Below, in pieces: positions 1 to 8,600 of a stretch of DNA of 64,000 bases (the first letter of the stretch is position 1; every line of letters begins with the position of its first letter). Source of the DNA: Saprospiraceae bacterium (GTDB taxonomy: Bacteria > Bacteroidota > Bacteroidia > Chitinophagales > Saprospiraceae); contig JADKBV010000011.1 in NCBI GenBank assembly GCA_016714895.1, forward strand, positions 1,302,001 through 1,366,000, read 5' to 3'. The notes under the pieces are model-generated. The model made no database searches, had not been told where the DNA came from, and saw only the letters and a list, made by a program, of their open reading frames with translations. A program made the translations under genes and the position numbers.

Positions 1-192
1 AGTATGTTAGTGCATTGTTTTTAGAGCAATATATTTAAATTTCGTTCACCTAAGACCCTTACAAAACTTGTTTTTTGTTAGCCAGCAATAAATCATCTTC
101 TGCGTTCAAGTCAAATCAAGGTATTATTATACATCTTCTTTGCCTTCGCCTTGAATCTGATTCATTGCTGACTTTTTCAACAGACCCTAATC

Positions 193-669
193 ATGATAAA
201 AAGATTAATTAAACCGATCGAAATGCCTTATGTATTTCAGGATTTCCTGTTGGCCATTCCCAGAGTGGTGTATGGATATTTGTTGGCGGCAAACTTTGGT
301 GCAGCAAAATTCGGAATGCCCTGGTCTCCGGAAGAAAAAAATCTCAATCTGTTTGAGGTTGCTTTTTGGTTCCCGAATGATGTGGCGAATTTTGGTGCGC
401 CCTTCTCCTGGTTTCCTGCTTTTTTTGCGTGGATGGCAGCCTTCAGCGAAGCAGTCGGTGGTATATTCTGGATATTGGGCTTAAACACACGAATATTTTC
501 TTTTCTGATTGTGTGTACCATGGTAGTTGCTGTTTTTTGGCAACATGGTGACAATGGTATGTGGAATATGTTGCCGGGTATGGGATTCCTTTGGCTTGCT
601 ATAGTTTATATGATTGTAGGTTCCGGGCGTTTTGGGCTGGATTATATCATTGCAAAAAAAATAAAATAA
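193..669 (+). CDS. DoxX-like integral membrane protein
   Basis: A 158-residue protein with about four hydrophobic membrane segments, around residues 20-35, 72-95, 100-118 and 128-145. Length and pattern fit the DoxX/DoxD-like family, whose members are small inner-membrane proteins often linked to quinone or redox functions; the exact role of this one is unknown. The ATG start follows a non-coding stretch. The stop is one base before the next gene, so the two are probably co-transcribed. Family assignment is by overall pattern, not by a catalytic motif. Confidence 0.7.
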   Translation: MIKRLIKPIEMPYVFQDFLLAIPRVVYGYLLAANFGAAKFGMPWSPEEKNLNLFEVAFWFPNDVANFGAPFSWFPAFFAWMAAFSEAVGGIFWILGLNTRIFSFLIVCTMVVAVFWQHGDNGMWNMLPGMGFLWLAIVYMIVGSGRFGLDYIIAKKIK

Positions 670-670
670 G

Positions 671-1042
671 ATGAATACCTTACGAATAACAGCTTTTATA
701 CTTTTGGGTTTGACTGGATTGTTTTCCTGCGTACAAAAAACCCATTCATATCCGGTCAGGTTTGTATTGGATGTAAGCCATATTCCTAATGTCAGCGAAG
801 TCGCCATTCGCGGATCAAATCGACCGTTAACCTGGGAAAACGATTTTCCCATGCAAACTTTGGTGAAAGACAGCCTCTATGTGGCAGAAATTACTTTTGT
901 AACCGGATATTTAGGTGCTGAAGTAAAGTTTGTCGTCAACGGCCAATTTGAATTGTCCGGACAGGAAAACCGGAGATTTAGGTTTGACACATCATCAGAT
1001 ACTACGGTGTACAAAGCGGTATTTGACAAAATAAAACATTAA
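671..1042 (+). CDS. Small lipoprotein, possible carbohydrate-binding-like fold
   Basis: A 123-residue protein with a lipoprotein signal peptide: a hydrophobic stretch ending in LTGLFSC, so Cys20 is the likely lipidated residue. The mature part has alternating beta-strand character with RGSNRPLTW and a following strand-rich section. This recalls starch-binding or E-set immunoglobulin-like folds such as CBM20/CBM48, but the match is weak. It begins one base after the DoxX-like gene ends, so it is likely in that operon and anchored in an outer membrane leaflet or the periplasm. Function unknown. Confidence 0.6.
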   Translation: MNTLRITAFILLGLTGLFSCVQKTHSYPVRFVLDVSHIPNVSEVAIRGSNRPLTWENDFPMQTLVKDSLYVAEITFVTGYLGAEVKFVVNGQFELSGQENRRFRFDTSSDTTVYKAVFDKIKH

Positions 1043-1149
1043 TCGACTGAACATTTTGAAAATGGCAGGAGTTATGTGTTCGTCGTTCAGATATCAAATG
1101 CAATAACATTTGTTTTTTGACCCGACAATCATCCAATAATCCTGTAAAC

Positions 1150-2292
1150 ATGTTTTTTTTATTTATGTCCTTGAGTTTTGACCTGAAAACGACGGGACTT
1201 CAGTTCGGATATTTTCTCGCTCTCCTGTTTTTTGTCATTTTTATGGTCAGGGGATTCACAGAAGACAGACTATCTGACAAAATGTTGGCATGGGTGATGT
1301 TTTTTATGGCCATGCTTATACAGGATTATACTTTTGGTTTTGCCGGTATCAATGTTCTTTGGGAGGAACTGGATGGTTGGCCCCGGCATTTTCCATGGTT
1401 GTTTCCGGCAACTGTCTACTTTTATTTCCTGGCGCAGACCAATGCAGATTTCAGGTTGGAAAAAAGGCATATCTATCATGTAATGCCCTATGTTTTTTAT
1501 GTTTTAGCTTCCTGTTTTTTGTTGTTTACCGGTCGCACCCCCAACAATGGTTTGTATCAGACCCCCTTGGGAACCGTTTGGGATATTTGTATTTATATAT
1601 TGAATTACGGCGGCATCTTTTTTTATTTTTATAAGTCCTTGTTGATATACAGAAACTATAAGTTATGGGCTGAAAATCAGTATTCAAACCTGTATGAAGT
1701 AGAGTTAAAATGGCTTAGGAACTTTTTGTGGTTTTTTATGATTGGTGCCGTGGTTCATTTAATCAATACCATCATTGACAGAGTGTATGACCTGCCTTTT
1801 GACCAGGATTATTACTGGCAATTGTTTACTGTCGCCACCATCATGTATGTAGGTTTTTCCGGATTGACCCAGGAGCAGAATAAAAACATACATTTTGAAG
1901 AAGAAAACAAAACATCAGAAAATGTAAAAGAAGTAGAAAAACCATTGGCTGATGAAGAAAACAAACTGAAAGAAAAACTGCTGACATTTATGGAAAGTCA
2001 AAAACCATTTCTCAATCCTGATCTCACTTTGCGTCAGCTGGCCGTGTTGATGCATAGCAATACTTCTGTTCTTTCCGGAGTGATCAATCAGGGATTTGGA
2101 AAAAACTTTAATGATTTTATCAATGAGTATCGGGTACAATCATTTCAGGAAGCGGTCAAAGATGAAAAAAATAAAAACCTCACCCTCGTGGCCATCGCAT
2201 ATGATTGCGGATTTAACTCAAAAGCAACCTTTCACAGAGCTTTCAAAAAATTTACGGGCAATGTGCCGGGGGCATTTACCACAACACCTTAA
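1150..2292 (+). CDS. AraC family regulator with N-terminal membrane sensor
   Basis: The N-terminal half contains about six to seven hydrophobic segments (residues about 10-215). The C-terminal 100 residues form an AraC-type double helix-turn-helix: LTLRQLAVLMHSNTSVLSGV is the first helix-turn-helix, and the second carries IAYDCGFNSKATFHRAFKKF. This membrane-sensor plus AraC architecture is common in Bacteroidota and probably senses an envelope signal. The frame opens at a TTG at 1117; the ATG at 1150 is preferred, and another ATG at 1165 is possible. Its last 68 bases are duplicated at 6000-6067. Confidence 0.8.
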   Translation: MFFLFMSLSFDLKTTGLQFGYFLALLFFVIFMVRGFTEDRLSDKMLAWVMFFMAMLIQDYTFGFAGINVLWEELDGWPRHFPWLFPATVYFYFLAQTNADFRLEKRHIYHVMPYVFYVLASCFLLFTGRTPNNGLYQTPLGTVWDICIYILNYGGIFFYFYKSLLIYRNYKLWAENQYSNLYEVELKWLRNFLWFFMIGAVVHLINTIIDRVYDLPFDQDYYWQLFTVATIMYVGFSGLTQEQNKNIHFEEENKTSENVKEVEKPLADEENKLKEKLLTFMESQKPFLNPDLTLRQLAVLMHSNTSVLSGVINQGFGKNFNDFINEYRVQSFQEAVKDEKNKNLTLVAIAYDCGFNSKATFHRAFKKFTGNVPGAFTTTP

Positions 2293-2341
2293 AATCAAAA
2301 CACCAAAATACAACAACACCAAAATACCATAAAACCTACCA

Positions 2342-5300
2342 TCACCTGATAACCGTCAGATCTCCGGTCATTTGTTTTGTCGTGCCGTCCGGCAATACAA
2401 TCTCTGCCATCCACACGTATACTCCCGGCAAAACATCTTTGCCAACGAAGGTGCCGTCCCATCCGTAATTTTCATCTGATACCGCAACGTTTGTGATATG
2501 GTATACTCTGCTGGCAACCCGATCGTAAACCGACAAATACCTGATCATGATATCGGCGTTTTTGCTGTAGGCTTTGAATCTTCCGTTGTCACTGCCGGGA
2601 AGGATGATGTTGGGAAACAATACCTCTACATTTTTTTCTATCCTCAAGATCAGAAAATAGGTTGAGTCACATCCGTTGACAGAGGTATAACGAACGTCAT
2701 ATTTTCCACTTTGGGTATAATTTTGTTGGGTTACCGGCCAGGTATAGTCTGTCGTAGTAGTCACGGTGTCTGTTCGGGAGAACGATGTATCGATATTCAG
2801 CCGGAGCACAAATACAGAATCACAACCCATCAGACTTTGGGTTCGGTATTCATACTGTCCTGTTTCGGTATACGTGTTTTGATCAGCAGGCCAATAATAT
2901 GTGTCACAGGAAAATATCTCTTCTTCCACTTTGTAAGATGGAAATATCTCAAGATTCAACACATATATAGATTCACATCCAAAAATATTGGTGTATACTG
3001 CCTCATATTGACCACTTTGGGTATAAGTGCTATCACTCACAGGCCAGTAAAAACGATCACAAGCAGTTTCTGTCTGTGAAGAATGTTGGGATAAAATCCT
3101 GACATCGAGATGGATTACAGAATCACATCCGAATTGACTTTGTAAAGGAAGGCTATACAATCCTGATTCAGTGTAAACATTGCCACCATAGTTGACCTGT
3201 TCACATTCAGATAAGGTCAATGAGGTCTGATAGGTGGGATGTATGGTAAGGTTGATAATGGCTGTACTGTCACAACCTGCCGCATTTACGGTTTGATAAG
3301 AATAAGTCCCGCTGTCTGTGTAAGTATTACCATTCCAGGTGTAAGACTCACAAACACTGACCACATCTTCTGAGGTGGTCACATTATGTATGGTCAGATT
3401 GAGGGTTATCGTGCTGTCACAACCCAGATGATTGGTTGTGAGGTACGTGTAGATCCCGGAAGAAGTATAGGTTTGGCCGTTCCATGTATACGTCTCACAG
3501 GATTCTGTTGATAAGTCTGAGGTAGTTGACGGCAGTATGGTCAGCGACAGGCTGGTGATGCTGTCACAACCCTGGTATGAAGGATCCATGACTGTATACA
3601 TACCGCTTTGCGTATAGGTATTGCCATTCCATTCATACCGGTCGCAGGCGGTGGTCATTTGTTCTGTTACTACTGTCGGAAATATTTCCAGATTTAACGA
3701 AGTGATCGAGTCGCAGCCTAAGGAAGATATAGTCTGGTAGGTATATGTGCCGCTTGTGGTGTAGGTATTTCCATTCCAATCGTATTGGTCACAAGCGGTG
3801 ATGTTTATTTGTGTTTGGATGGTGTTTTGAATATTGAGCACCAGGGTAGAAATACTGTCACATCCATTTGCGCTTTGTGCTTGTAGAGAATAAATGCCAT
3901 CATTGGTATAGGTATTTCCATTCCAGGTATAGTCATCGCAGGTGGTCACAAACAGCGTATCGGCATAGGATGGATAGATAGTAAGATGGAGTGTGGCGGT
4001 ACTGTCGCAACCGACCGCATTTAATGTTTGGTAAGTGTAGGTCCCGCTGTCCGTGTAAGTGTTTCCATTCCACATGTAGAAGTTGCAAACACTGATGTCT
4101 TCTTCCGATTCACTTTCATTATGTATCGTCAGATGAAGGGTTGCTATCGAATCACATCCATTACTTGAGGTAGTTTGGTAAGTGTATGTGCCGGATTGGG
4201 AGTAGGTAGTGGCGTTCCAGATGTAGGGGATACAGGAGGTTACAGATGATTCTGATGTAGTATGTGGCAAAATAGTCAGTTCTAATGTAACGATAGAGTC
4301 ACAACCTGTTGATGCAATGGCCGTGAATTCATACATTCCACTTTGCGTATAAGTATTTCCTTGCCATTGATATGAATCGCACATGGTTTGTGATATGGTG
4401 TCTCTCACCGGTGGACAAATCTCAAACACATAGGCAGAACCTGCTCTGTCTATGGTGTTTTGTCCGTTTTCATCTTCGTCCTCTTCATAAGCGCCCACTA
4501 TTAATTGATTTCCTTCTATCGATAATGATCTTCCAAAATGGTCTCCCGCAGCAATATCAGAAGAGACGATTCTCTGAATACTGTCCCAAGTTCCATTAGC
4601 TTGTCTTTTGTAAATATACACAGCCCCTGAAAATTCACCCAAAACATTTCCGGCATTATCTTCTCTTTCGTCTATAGCAGATACAGCTGCATAATCTCCA
4701 CTCAAGCCAACAGAATTACCAAATCCTAAAGGATCAGCCGGGTCTGGAGGTGAAAGTTTTTGTACAAACTCCCATAAACCTGAAGAATTTTTTTCGTAAA
4801 TGTATGCGCCGCACTCTGGAAAGTATCTACTATCTTGAGTTGTATTTATACTTCCTGAACCAACCAATAATCTCGAACCTTCAAGTGAAATAGAAGAACC
4901 GAATACTCCATCTACTGTTCTATCTGGTGCCGTTATTTTTTGAATTTCATTCCAAACTCCATTTACATCCTTTGTGTAGACGTATATAGCTCCTGCATTA
5001 ATCATAATATTTTGGCCATCAACATCTTTCCTTTCACTTGGCGCAGCAATAATCATAATACTATCAGATAAACAAGTATTATAACCAAAGATAGCCGCTG
5101 GTCCATTATCTGAAGCTAAAATCTTTGCTTTTTCAATCCATATACCTGAATTATCTTCCTCAAATAAATAAACAAAACCTCTGGAGTTGTAATTCTGTGT
5201 CTGTCCTACGATACAGGTTTTTCCAAATATAGAAACTGAAATTCCAAAAATGTCGTTAGGCATAGCATCTGAAGCAATCAGTCTTTGTTTTAATTGCCAT

Positions 5301-5704
5301 ACATCATTATTGTCTCTTTGATATATATAAGCAGCACCACAATTTACGATTGGGTTTGTTTTACGAAAGACAATATTGCTGATAATTAATTTATCATCTT
5401 CAATATCTATTGAATAACTAAAATAATTAATATTATTATTTATATCTGGTGAATATATTTCTTGAATTTTTTCCCACTTGCCAATATTATTCCTTTTAAA
5501 GATTGATACTGAATTATAAATTTGATTTTGGTAACATCCACTTATGGCAGCATACTCTCCGTCAATAGCCACAACATTTCCAAATCTTCCAAACCTTCTT
5601 TCTTCATTAACTATCTTCTGAGATTCTGAAAATGATTGAGAATTCAAAAGGCTGTTAGATAAAAGCAGAAGCAGAATCAAAATTTTTGTTACGAATGCAT
5701 GCAT
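2342..5704 (-). CDS. Giant secreted surface protein, FG-GAP-like plus 12 Cys-rich repeats, T9SS type B
   Basis: About 1120 residues. The chosen ATG at 5704 starts a clean signal peptide (MHAFVTKILILLLLLSNSLL); an upstream in-frame ATG at 5749 would bury it. Residues about 30-430 hold roughly seven FG-GAP-like propeller repeats (VAIDGEYAAISG, VGLSGDYAAVSA, LSIEGNQLIVGA). Residues about 440-1020 hold twelve repeats of about 49 residues built on CDxYxWNGNTYT...GCDSI. The last 90 residues form a gliding-motility/type B T9SS sorting domain with YDRVASRVY, GWDGTFVGKDVLPGVYVW and GDLTVIR. It is probably exported across the outer membrane by T9SS as a cell-surface adhesin. The 5' part is visibly more AT-rich than the repeat part. 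Confidence 0.85.
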   Translation of the reverse strand: MHAFVTKILILLLLLSNSLLNSQSFSESQKIVNEERRFGRFGNVVAIDGEYAAISGCYQNQIYNSVSIFKRNNIGKWEKIQEIYSPDINNNINYFSYSIDIEDDKLIISNIVFRKTNPIVNCGAAYIYQRDNNDVWQLKQRLIASDAMPNDIFGISVSIFGKTCIVGQTQNYNSRGFVYLFEEDNSGIWIEKAKILASDNGPAAIFGYNTCLSDSIMIIAAPSERKDVDGQNIMINAGAIYVYTKDVNGVWNEIQKITAPDRTVDGVFGSSISLEGSRLLVGSGSINTTQDSRYFPECGAYIYEKNSSGLWEFVQKLSPPDPADPLGFGNSVGLSGDYAAVSAIDEREDNAGNVLGEFSGAVYIYKRQANGTWDSIQRIVSSDIAAGDHFGRSLSIEGNQLIVGAYEEDEDENGQNTIDRAGSAYVFEICPPVRDTISQTMCDSYQWQGNTYTQSGMYEFTAIASTGCDSIVTLELTILPHTTSESSVTSCIPYIWNATTYSQSGTYTYQTTSSNGCDSIATLHLTIHNESESEEDISVCNFYMWNGNTYTDSGTYTYQTLNAVGCDSTATLHLTIYPSYADTLFVTTCDDYTWNGNTYTNDGIYSLQAQSANGCDSISTLVLNIQNTIQTQINITACDQYDWNGNTYTTSGTYTYQTISSLGCDSITSLNLEIFPTVVTEQMTTACDRYEWNGNTYTQSGMYTVMDPSYQGCDSITSLSLTILPSTTSDLSTESCETYTWNGQTYTSSGIYTYLTTNHLGCDSTITLNLTIHNVTTSEDVVSVCESYTWNGNTYTDSGTYSYQTVNAAGCDSTAIINLTIHPTYQTSLTLSECEQVNYGGNVYTESGLYSLPLQSQFGCDSVIHLDVRILSQHSSQTETACDRFYWPVSDSTYTQSGQYEAVYTNIFGCESIYVLNLEIFPSYKVEEEIFSCDTYYWPADQNTYTETGQYEYRTQSLMGCDSVFVLRLNIDTSFSRTDTVTTTTDYTWPVTQQNYTQSGKYDVRYTSVNGCDSTYFLILRIEKNVEVLFPNIILPGSDNGRFKAYSKNADIMIRYLSVYDRVASRVYHITNVAVSDENYGWDGTFVGKDVLPGVYVWMAEIVLPDGTTKQMTGDLTVIR
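2640..4386 (-). repeat. Twelve in-frame ~147-bp coding repeats
   Basis: Within the giant gene, twelve consecutive units of about 49 codons each encode Cys-x-x-Tyr-x-Trp-Asn-Gly-Asn-Thr-Tyr-Thr followed by Gly-Cys-Asp-Ser and a strand motif such as TLxLTI. Unit boundaries fall at each initial cysteine; the last units keep the framework but replace WNGN with WP. The paired cysteines, about 26 residues apart, could form one disulphide per unit. Coordinates are approximate. Confidence 0.85.
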
Positions 5705-5768
5705 AATTTCTTTTAGAAGTTCCGATGATGTATTTTGAATAATTTCCATTCAGGGAATATTAGTATTA

Positions 5769-5798
5769 CAAAAATACAAAACATTATTATAAAAACAA
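5769..5798 (-). promoter_or_regulatory. Bacteroidota-type promoter for the giant surface gene
   Basis: On the minus strand a TTG at 5798-5796 is followed, after 19 bases, by TATTTTTG at 5776-5769. This matches the Bacteroidota primary-sigma pattern of TTG, 19-21 nt and TAnnTTTG. It lies about 65 bases upstream of the ATG at 5704. Confidence 0.55.
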
Positions 5799-5999
5799 GT
5801 CTTGGTATGGCTTTTTAGCTTAAAAAAAGCATGACTTTGTATCCAAATTGCCTTTTTATATGGCAGATGTAATTGAGTGGAGATTATTTTAATATCCTTG
5901 AGAGAAAATCAAAAAAGGAAAAACGACAAGCTATGATCATCCCAAATCAATTTTTTGATCCATCCAGTGAAAAAAAATTCCTGACGGAAATTCCTCCAT

Positions 6000-6067
6000 T
6001 TTAACTCAAAAGCAACCTTTCACCGAGCTTTCAAAAAATTTACAGGCAATGTGCCGGGGGCATTTAC
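6000..6067 (+). pseudogene. Duplicated 3' fragment of the AraC regulator gene
   Basis: This stretch is almost identical to 2212-2279, the last coding part of the AraC gene: 66 of 68 bases by eye, with mismatches in the ttcacMgagc and tacRggca contexts. It encodes the same NSKATF...AFKKFTGNVPGAF tail but has no start or upstream domain, so it is a non-functional fragment. The two copies are in direct orientation and bracket the giant surface gene. Confidence 0.85.
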
Positions 6068-6253
6068 ATTTAATCACACTTTACAGGCGCATCAAAAATA
6101 AGTGATAAACCTTTTTTTTTGTTTTGGAATCCGGTTTTATAAACATAAAATTCCGGATAGATTCGATAATTCTGATGTTTGTGCTTTGCGATCTTCCTGC
6201 GGATAAGAGGGGAGTCCTTATAGCACTTGATATGGCTTCGGGATTTTTTCTAA

Positions 6254-6670
6254 TTACACCTCATGTTTTAATAAAAATTCAGTCATACTTATAATTTTAG
6301 TTTTTCCATATTTTTTAACTTCAAGCAACTCTTTATCGCCTGTTATTAAATAATCAGCTTTGCCATCAATTGCCAGGGAGAGCAAAAAATCATCCTTACT
6401 GTCATTTAGAAATTTTATCTCAGAAGTTACATCAACAAATTCTGAAAATCCTGTAATTGTTTCAATAATAGCTTCCAAATCAGATTGCTCAAAATATTTT
6501 ATAAATTTTGGTCTCCCGGAAACTTCAATAAATTCTTCCAGTAGTTCTTGGCTGAAAATGAGAGTGAAATGTTTTGATGCTATGATTTTATCTAATTTGA
6601 TAAAGTCATTGCGTATCAAAAAACTTATCCATAGATTTGTATCAATGATAACTCTACTTTTTTTGCTCAT
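6254..6670 (-). CDS. PIN-domain toxin of a type II toxin-antitoxin pair
   Basis: 138 residues, full length for a PIN-family ribonuclease. The N-terminal VIIDTNLW carries the first conserved acidic residue (Asp10). Further acidic positions appear in NDSKDDFLLSLA and in the C-terminal ADYLITGDKEL, the usual metal-binding set. PIN toxins cleave RNA. It overlaps the upstream small gene by 17 bases, a typical antitoxin-toxin arrangement. Confidence 0.85.
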   Translation of the reverse strand: MSKKSRVIIDTNLWISFLIRNDFIKLDKIIASKHFTLIFSQELLEEFIEVSGRPKFIKYFEQSDLEAIIETITGFSEFVDVTSEIKFLNDSKDDFLLSLAIDGKADYLITGDKELLEVKKYGKTKIISMTEFLLKHEV

Positions 6671-6872
6671 TTCTGGCTGCCCTGATTAACTCTACTTCTT
6701 TGGTAATTTCTTCTAAACTTGGCGCAGAATCAGCTTTAGATCTAAGTTTGGTGAGAAGTCTGGAAAAACCTGACTCTTTTGGCTGATATATCGAAATAAG
6801 TTCTAAGTCGGCCAAATCCTGAATAAGCTTTACTGCTTTGGGGTTTAATATTTCTATTTGTATTGTACTCAT
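6654..6872 (-). CDS. Putative antitoxin paired with the PIN toxin
   Basis: 72 residues. It begins with a beta-strand-like MSTIQIEILNPKAVKLIQDL segment and continues with charged helices, as in small antitoxins that accompany PIN proteins in Bacteroidota. It lies directly upstream of and overlaps the toxin gene, so both are likely made from one transcript. Antitoxin identity rests mostly on position and size. Confidence 0.7.
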   Translation of the reverse strand: MSTIQIEILNPKAVKLIQDLADLELISIYQPKESGFSRLLTKLRSKADSAPSLEEITKEVELIRAARNEQKK

Positions 6873-7236
6873 GAAAGTAAATTAATACATATCTGAACGT
6901 GATTTGGATTCAAAAAGTTTCATATTCTACTCCTTCAAAACCTTTACTTCGTTGGATTCCTGTTTAAGGTTGTGCGATTTACACATATACGTTAAATCCT
7001 ACGCACTTCATTTTTGGCCTTCGACCACAAAGATATGGAATCCTGGTGTAAATTCTGAGAGAATCATGGTGTTATGTCTGTTTTACCAGGCTTATCGGAC
7101 ATTATACTAAGAACTCAGGGCTACGTCCCTTTTTGAATGACGATGTGAGAAGTTGTATGATTTGTAAAATTTGTATGATACGTCGGATTGCTTCGAAGCG
7201 CTGCACTGATGGACCACAAAACTCAGGGTGCGATGG

Positions 7237-7282
7237 TCGAAGTCTGCGACTTCGATCCTGGTTTTTGCGAATTTGAAATTCG
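7237..7282. repeat. Pair of adjacent perfect hairpins
   Basis: TCGAAGTC-TGC-GACTTCGA at 7237-7255 is followed 12 bases later by CGAATTT-G-AAATTCG at 7268-7282. Two compact stems in tandem resemble a REP/BIME-type element. They differ in sequence from the REP copies around 21 kb. Confidence 0.5.
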
Positions 7283-7395
7283 GGTTTAGGATGTTTAAAA
7301 AATACCACAACTTTTTTTATTTGATCACGGGTAGTATTTTTATATTTTTGATTGGAATTACAAAATTTATAGATGATGGTATGAATTAAGGTATA

Positions 7396-7423
7396 GGCAC
7401 AAGTTGCAAACTTGCGCCAGCAT
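7396..7423 (+). repeat. REP-like hairpin, isolated copy
   Basis: This is the same 28-bp unit found around the transposase at 21 kb: arms GGCACAAGTT and AACTTGCGCC around a GCA loop, followed by AGCAT. It lies some 14 kb from the other copies and just beyond the 3' end of the HAD gene. Confidence 0.8.
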
Positions 7424-7438
7424 AGGGGTTGTTTAATG

Positions 7439-8119
7439 TTATGTCGACGTATTGTTTAAAAGGATTTTTTCTGCATTTTCAAAGTCAAAATTGTCCCAAT
7501 CTTCGGTATGAATTTTAATATTTTCTTTTTTGAAGTCGTTGTAATTTTTTTTACCTACTCCAATGAACTTAACATTTAAGTTTTGTGCTGTTTTTAAGTC
7601 CCAAATTCCGTCGCCAATTGAAATAACATTTTCAAAGTCAACTACATTATAATATTGTTTTGCTCTTTCTATAGCAACTTTTACAATCTCTTCCCTTTCG
7701 AAAAAGTTGTTTGATGAAGAAATTAGTTTTATGTCGTGCCAAATTGTTGCTTGCTCCAATTTCAAAATCGCAGGTTTTAGCAGAGAGCCTGTTGCAAATG
7801 TCAAAGCATAGTTTTTTTCTTTTTTCAGATAGTCCACAAATTTTATGGCTCCACGGATTTCTTTAACCGGTTCTAAAGTTAACATTATTTCAGCCATTCT
7901 ATGTTCAAAGTGACTTAATATTTGAAAGTCAAATTTTTTGGGAAGATTGTTTTCATAGTTTACTTTTAAAATATAACTGTCAGTATGATGTTTATAACTT
8001 TTCCAGTCCTGGTTAATCTCCGTTACGCCAATTTCTTCCATTGTTTTTAAATAAGCCACTTTATGATGATAATCGCTCATGGTTAAGGTTTCATCAATAT
8101 CAAAAACAATTAGATTCAT
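7439..8119 (-). CDS. HAD-family phosphatase/hydrolase
   Basis: 226 residues with the haloacid dehalogenase signature: motif I FDIDET near the N-terminus (Asp7 nucleophile, Asp9 acid/base), motif II TFATGS with the conserved Thr/Ser, and motif III/IV ISIGDGIWDLKTA, which supplies metal-binding aspartates. A helical cap lies between motifs I and II. A soluble cytoplasmic phosphatase of unknown small-molecule substrate is likely. It sits alone in an accessory region. Confidence 0.85.
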   Translation of the reverse strand: MNLIVFDIDETLTMSDYHHKVAYLKTMEEIGVTEINQDWKSYKHHTDSYILKVNYENNLPKKFDFQILSHFEHRMAEIMLTLEPVKEIRGAIKFVDYLKKEKNYALTFATGSLLKPAILKLEQATIWHDIKLISSSNNFFEREEIVKVAIERAKQYYNVVDFENVISIGDGIWDLKTAQNLNVKFIGVGKKNYNDFKKENIKIHTEDWDNFDFENAEKILLNNTST

Positions 8120-8199
8120 TTTTTTAAAGTATTTTTGTAATAAATATACTGATCAATTCACGCAGGGGAATCTCACCCCTCGTTCTCACATAACTATGC

Positions 8200-8590
8200 G
8201 TGTGAGTCTACCTTCACAAGACTCTTTATGATTGTCTGTCACACAAAGATAATTCATCTTTTTGGATATACCTGCATAGTAAGGTCAAAGTGAGCCACAA
8301 CATATGACACGATTGGAAAAAAACTGAAAGGAAACGGAAATATCTGATACAATCAGGCATAATATAAGGATATGCATAAACATGGAGCCGAACCAGGAAT
8401 GGTGGATGGGTAATAGCCCAGAGCCCTATTCTAGTTTTTTAATAAAAACTATGGATCTGACCAAATGTCTGATCAAAATGAGAGAACCGCAGTTTCCATT
8501 GCGGACAGGTGAGATATTTACGTAGGGATGGTGGTGTGAGAGGCGCTACCTATCATTGTAGGTTGGTGGGGCCGTCTACCCGATTATGCT
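8200..8590 (+). ncRNA. Group II intron-like remnant without a reverse transcriptase
   Basis: No gene lies between 8120 and 8600, but the sequence is rich in paired elements. A gaaccaggaatggtgg segment at about 8390 is followed by GGG/CCC pairing. TAGTTTTT-TAAT-AAAAACTA forms a perfect stem at about 8432. A gagaaccgc-like segment (about 8485) has the hairpin CCGCA/TGCGG, then GGTGGTGTGAGAGGCGC (about 8530), ACCTA-TCATTG-TAGGT, and a CTACCCGATT end. The last part resembles the domain V-VI end of bacterial group II introns. No intron-encoded protein is present, so this is an ORF-less or decayed copy. The boundaries are uncertain; a GTGTG at 8200 could be the 5' end. Confidence 0.5.
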
Positions 8591-8600
8591 TAGTACGTAA

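Larger units (their letters stand above)
5705..6253. other. Intergenic stretch holding a promoter and an AraC gene fragment
   Basis: Between the surface protein and the PIN gene lie the minus-strand promoter described separately, the 68-bp copy of the AraC gene 3' end (6000-6067), and an imperfect AT-rich inverted repeat around 6128-6165. No supported gene was seen. Confidence 0.6.
6873..7438. other. Intergenic region with several hairpin repeats
   Basis: No convincing gene was seen; two short minus-strand frames at 7102-7310 overlap each other and lack family features. The stretch holds two adjacent perfect hairpins (7237-7255 and 7268-7282) and one copy of the GGCACAAGTT REP-like hairpin (7396-7423). 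Confidence 0.55.

Noticed and set aside
7102..7310. Small minus-strand genes in the spacer
   Set aside because: Two overlapping short frames cover hairpin repeats; no start context, family motif or neighbour support.
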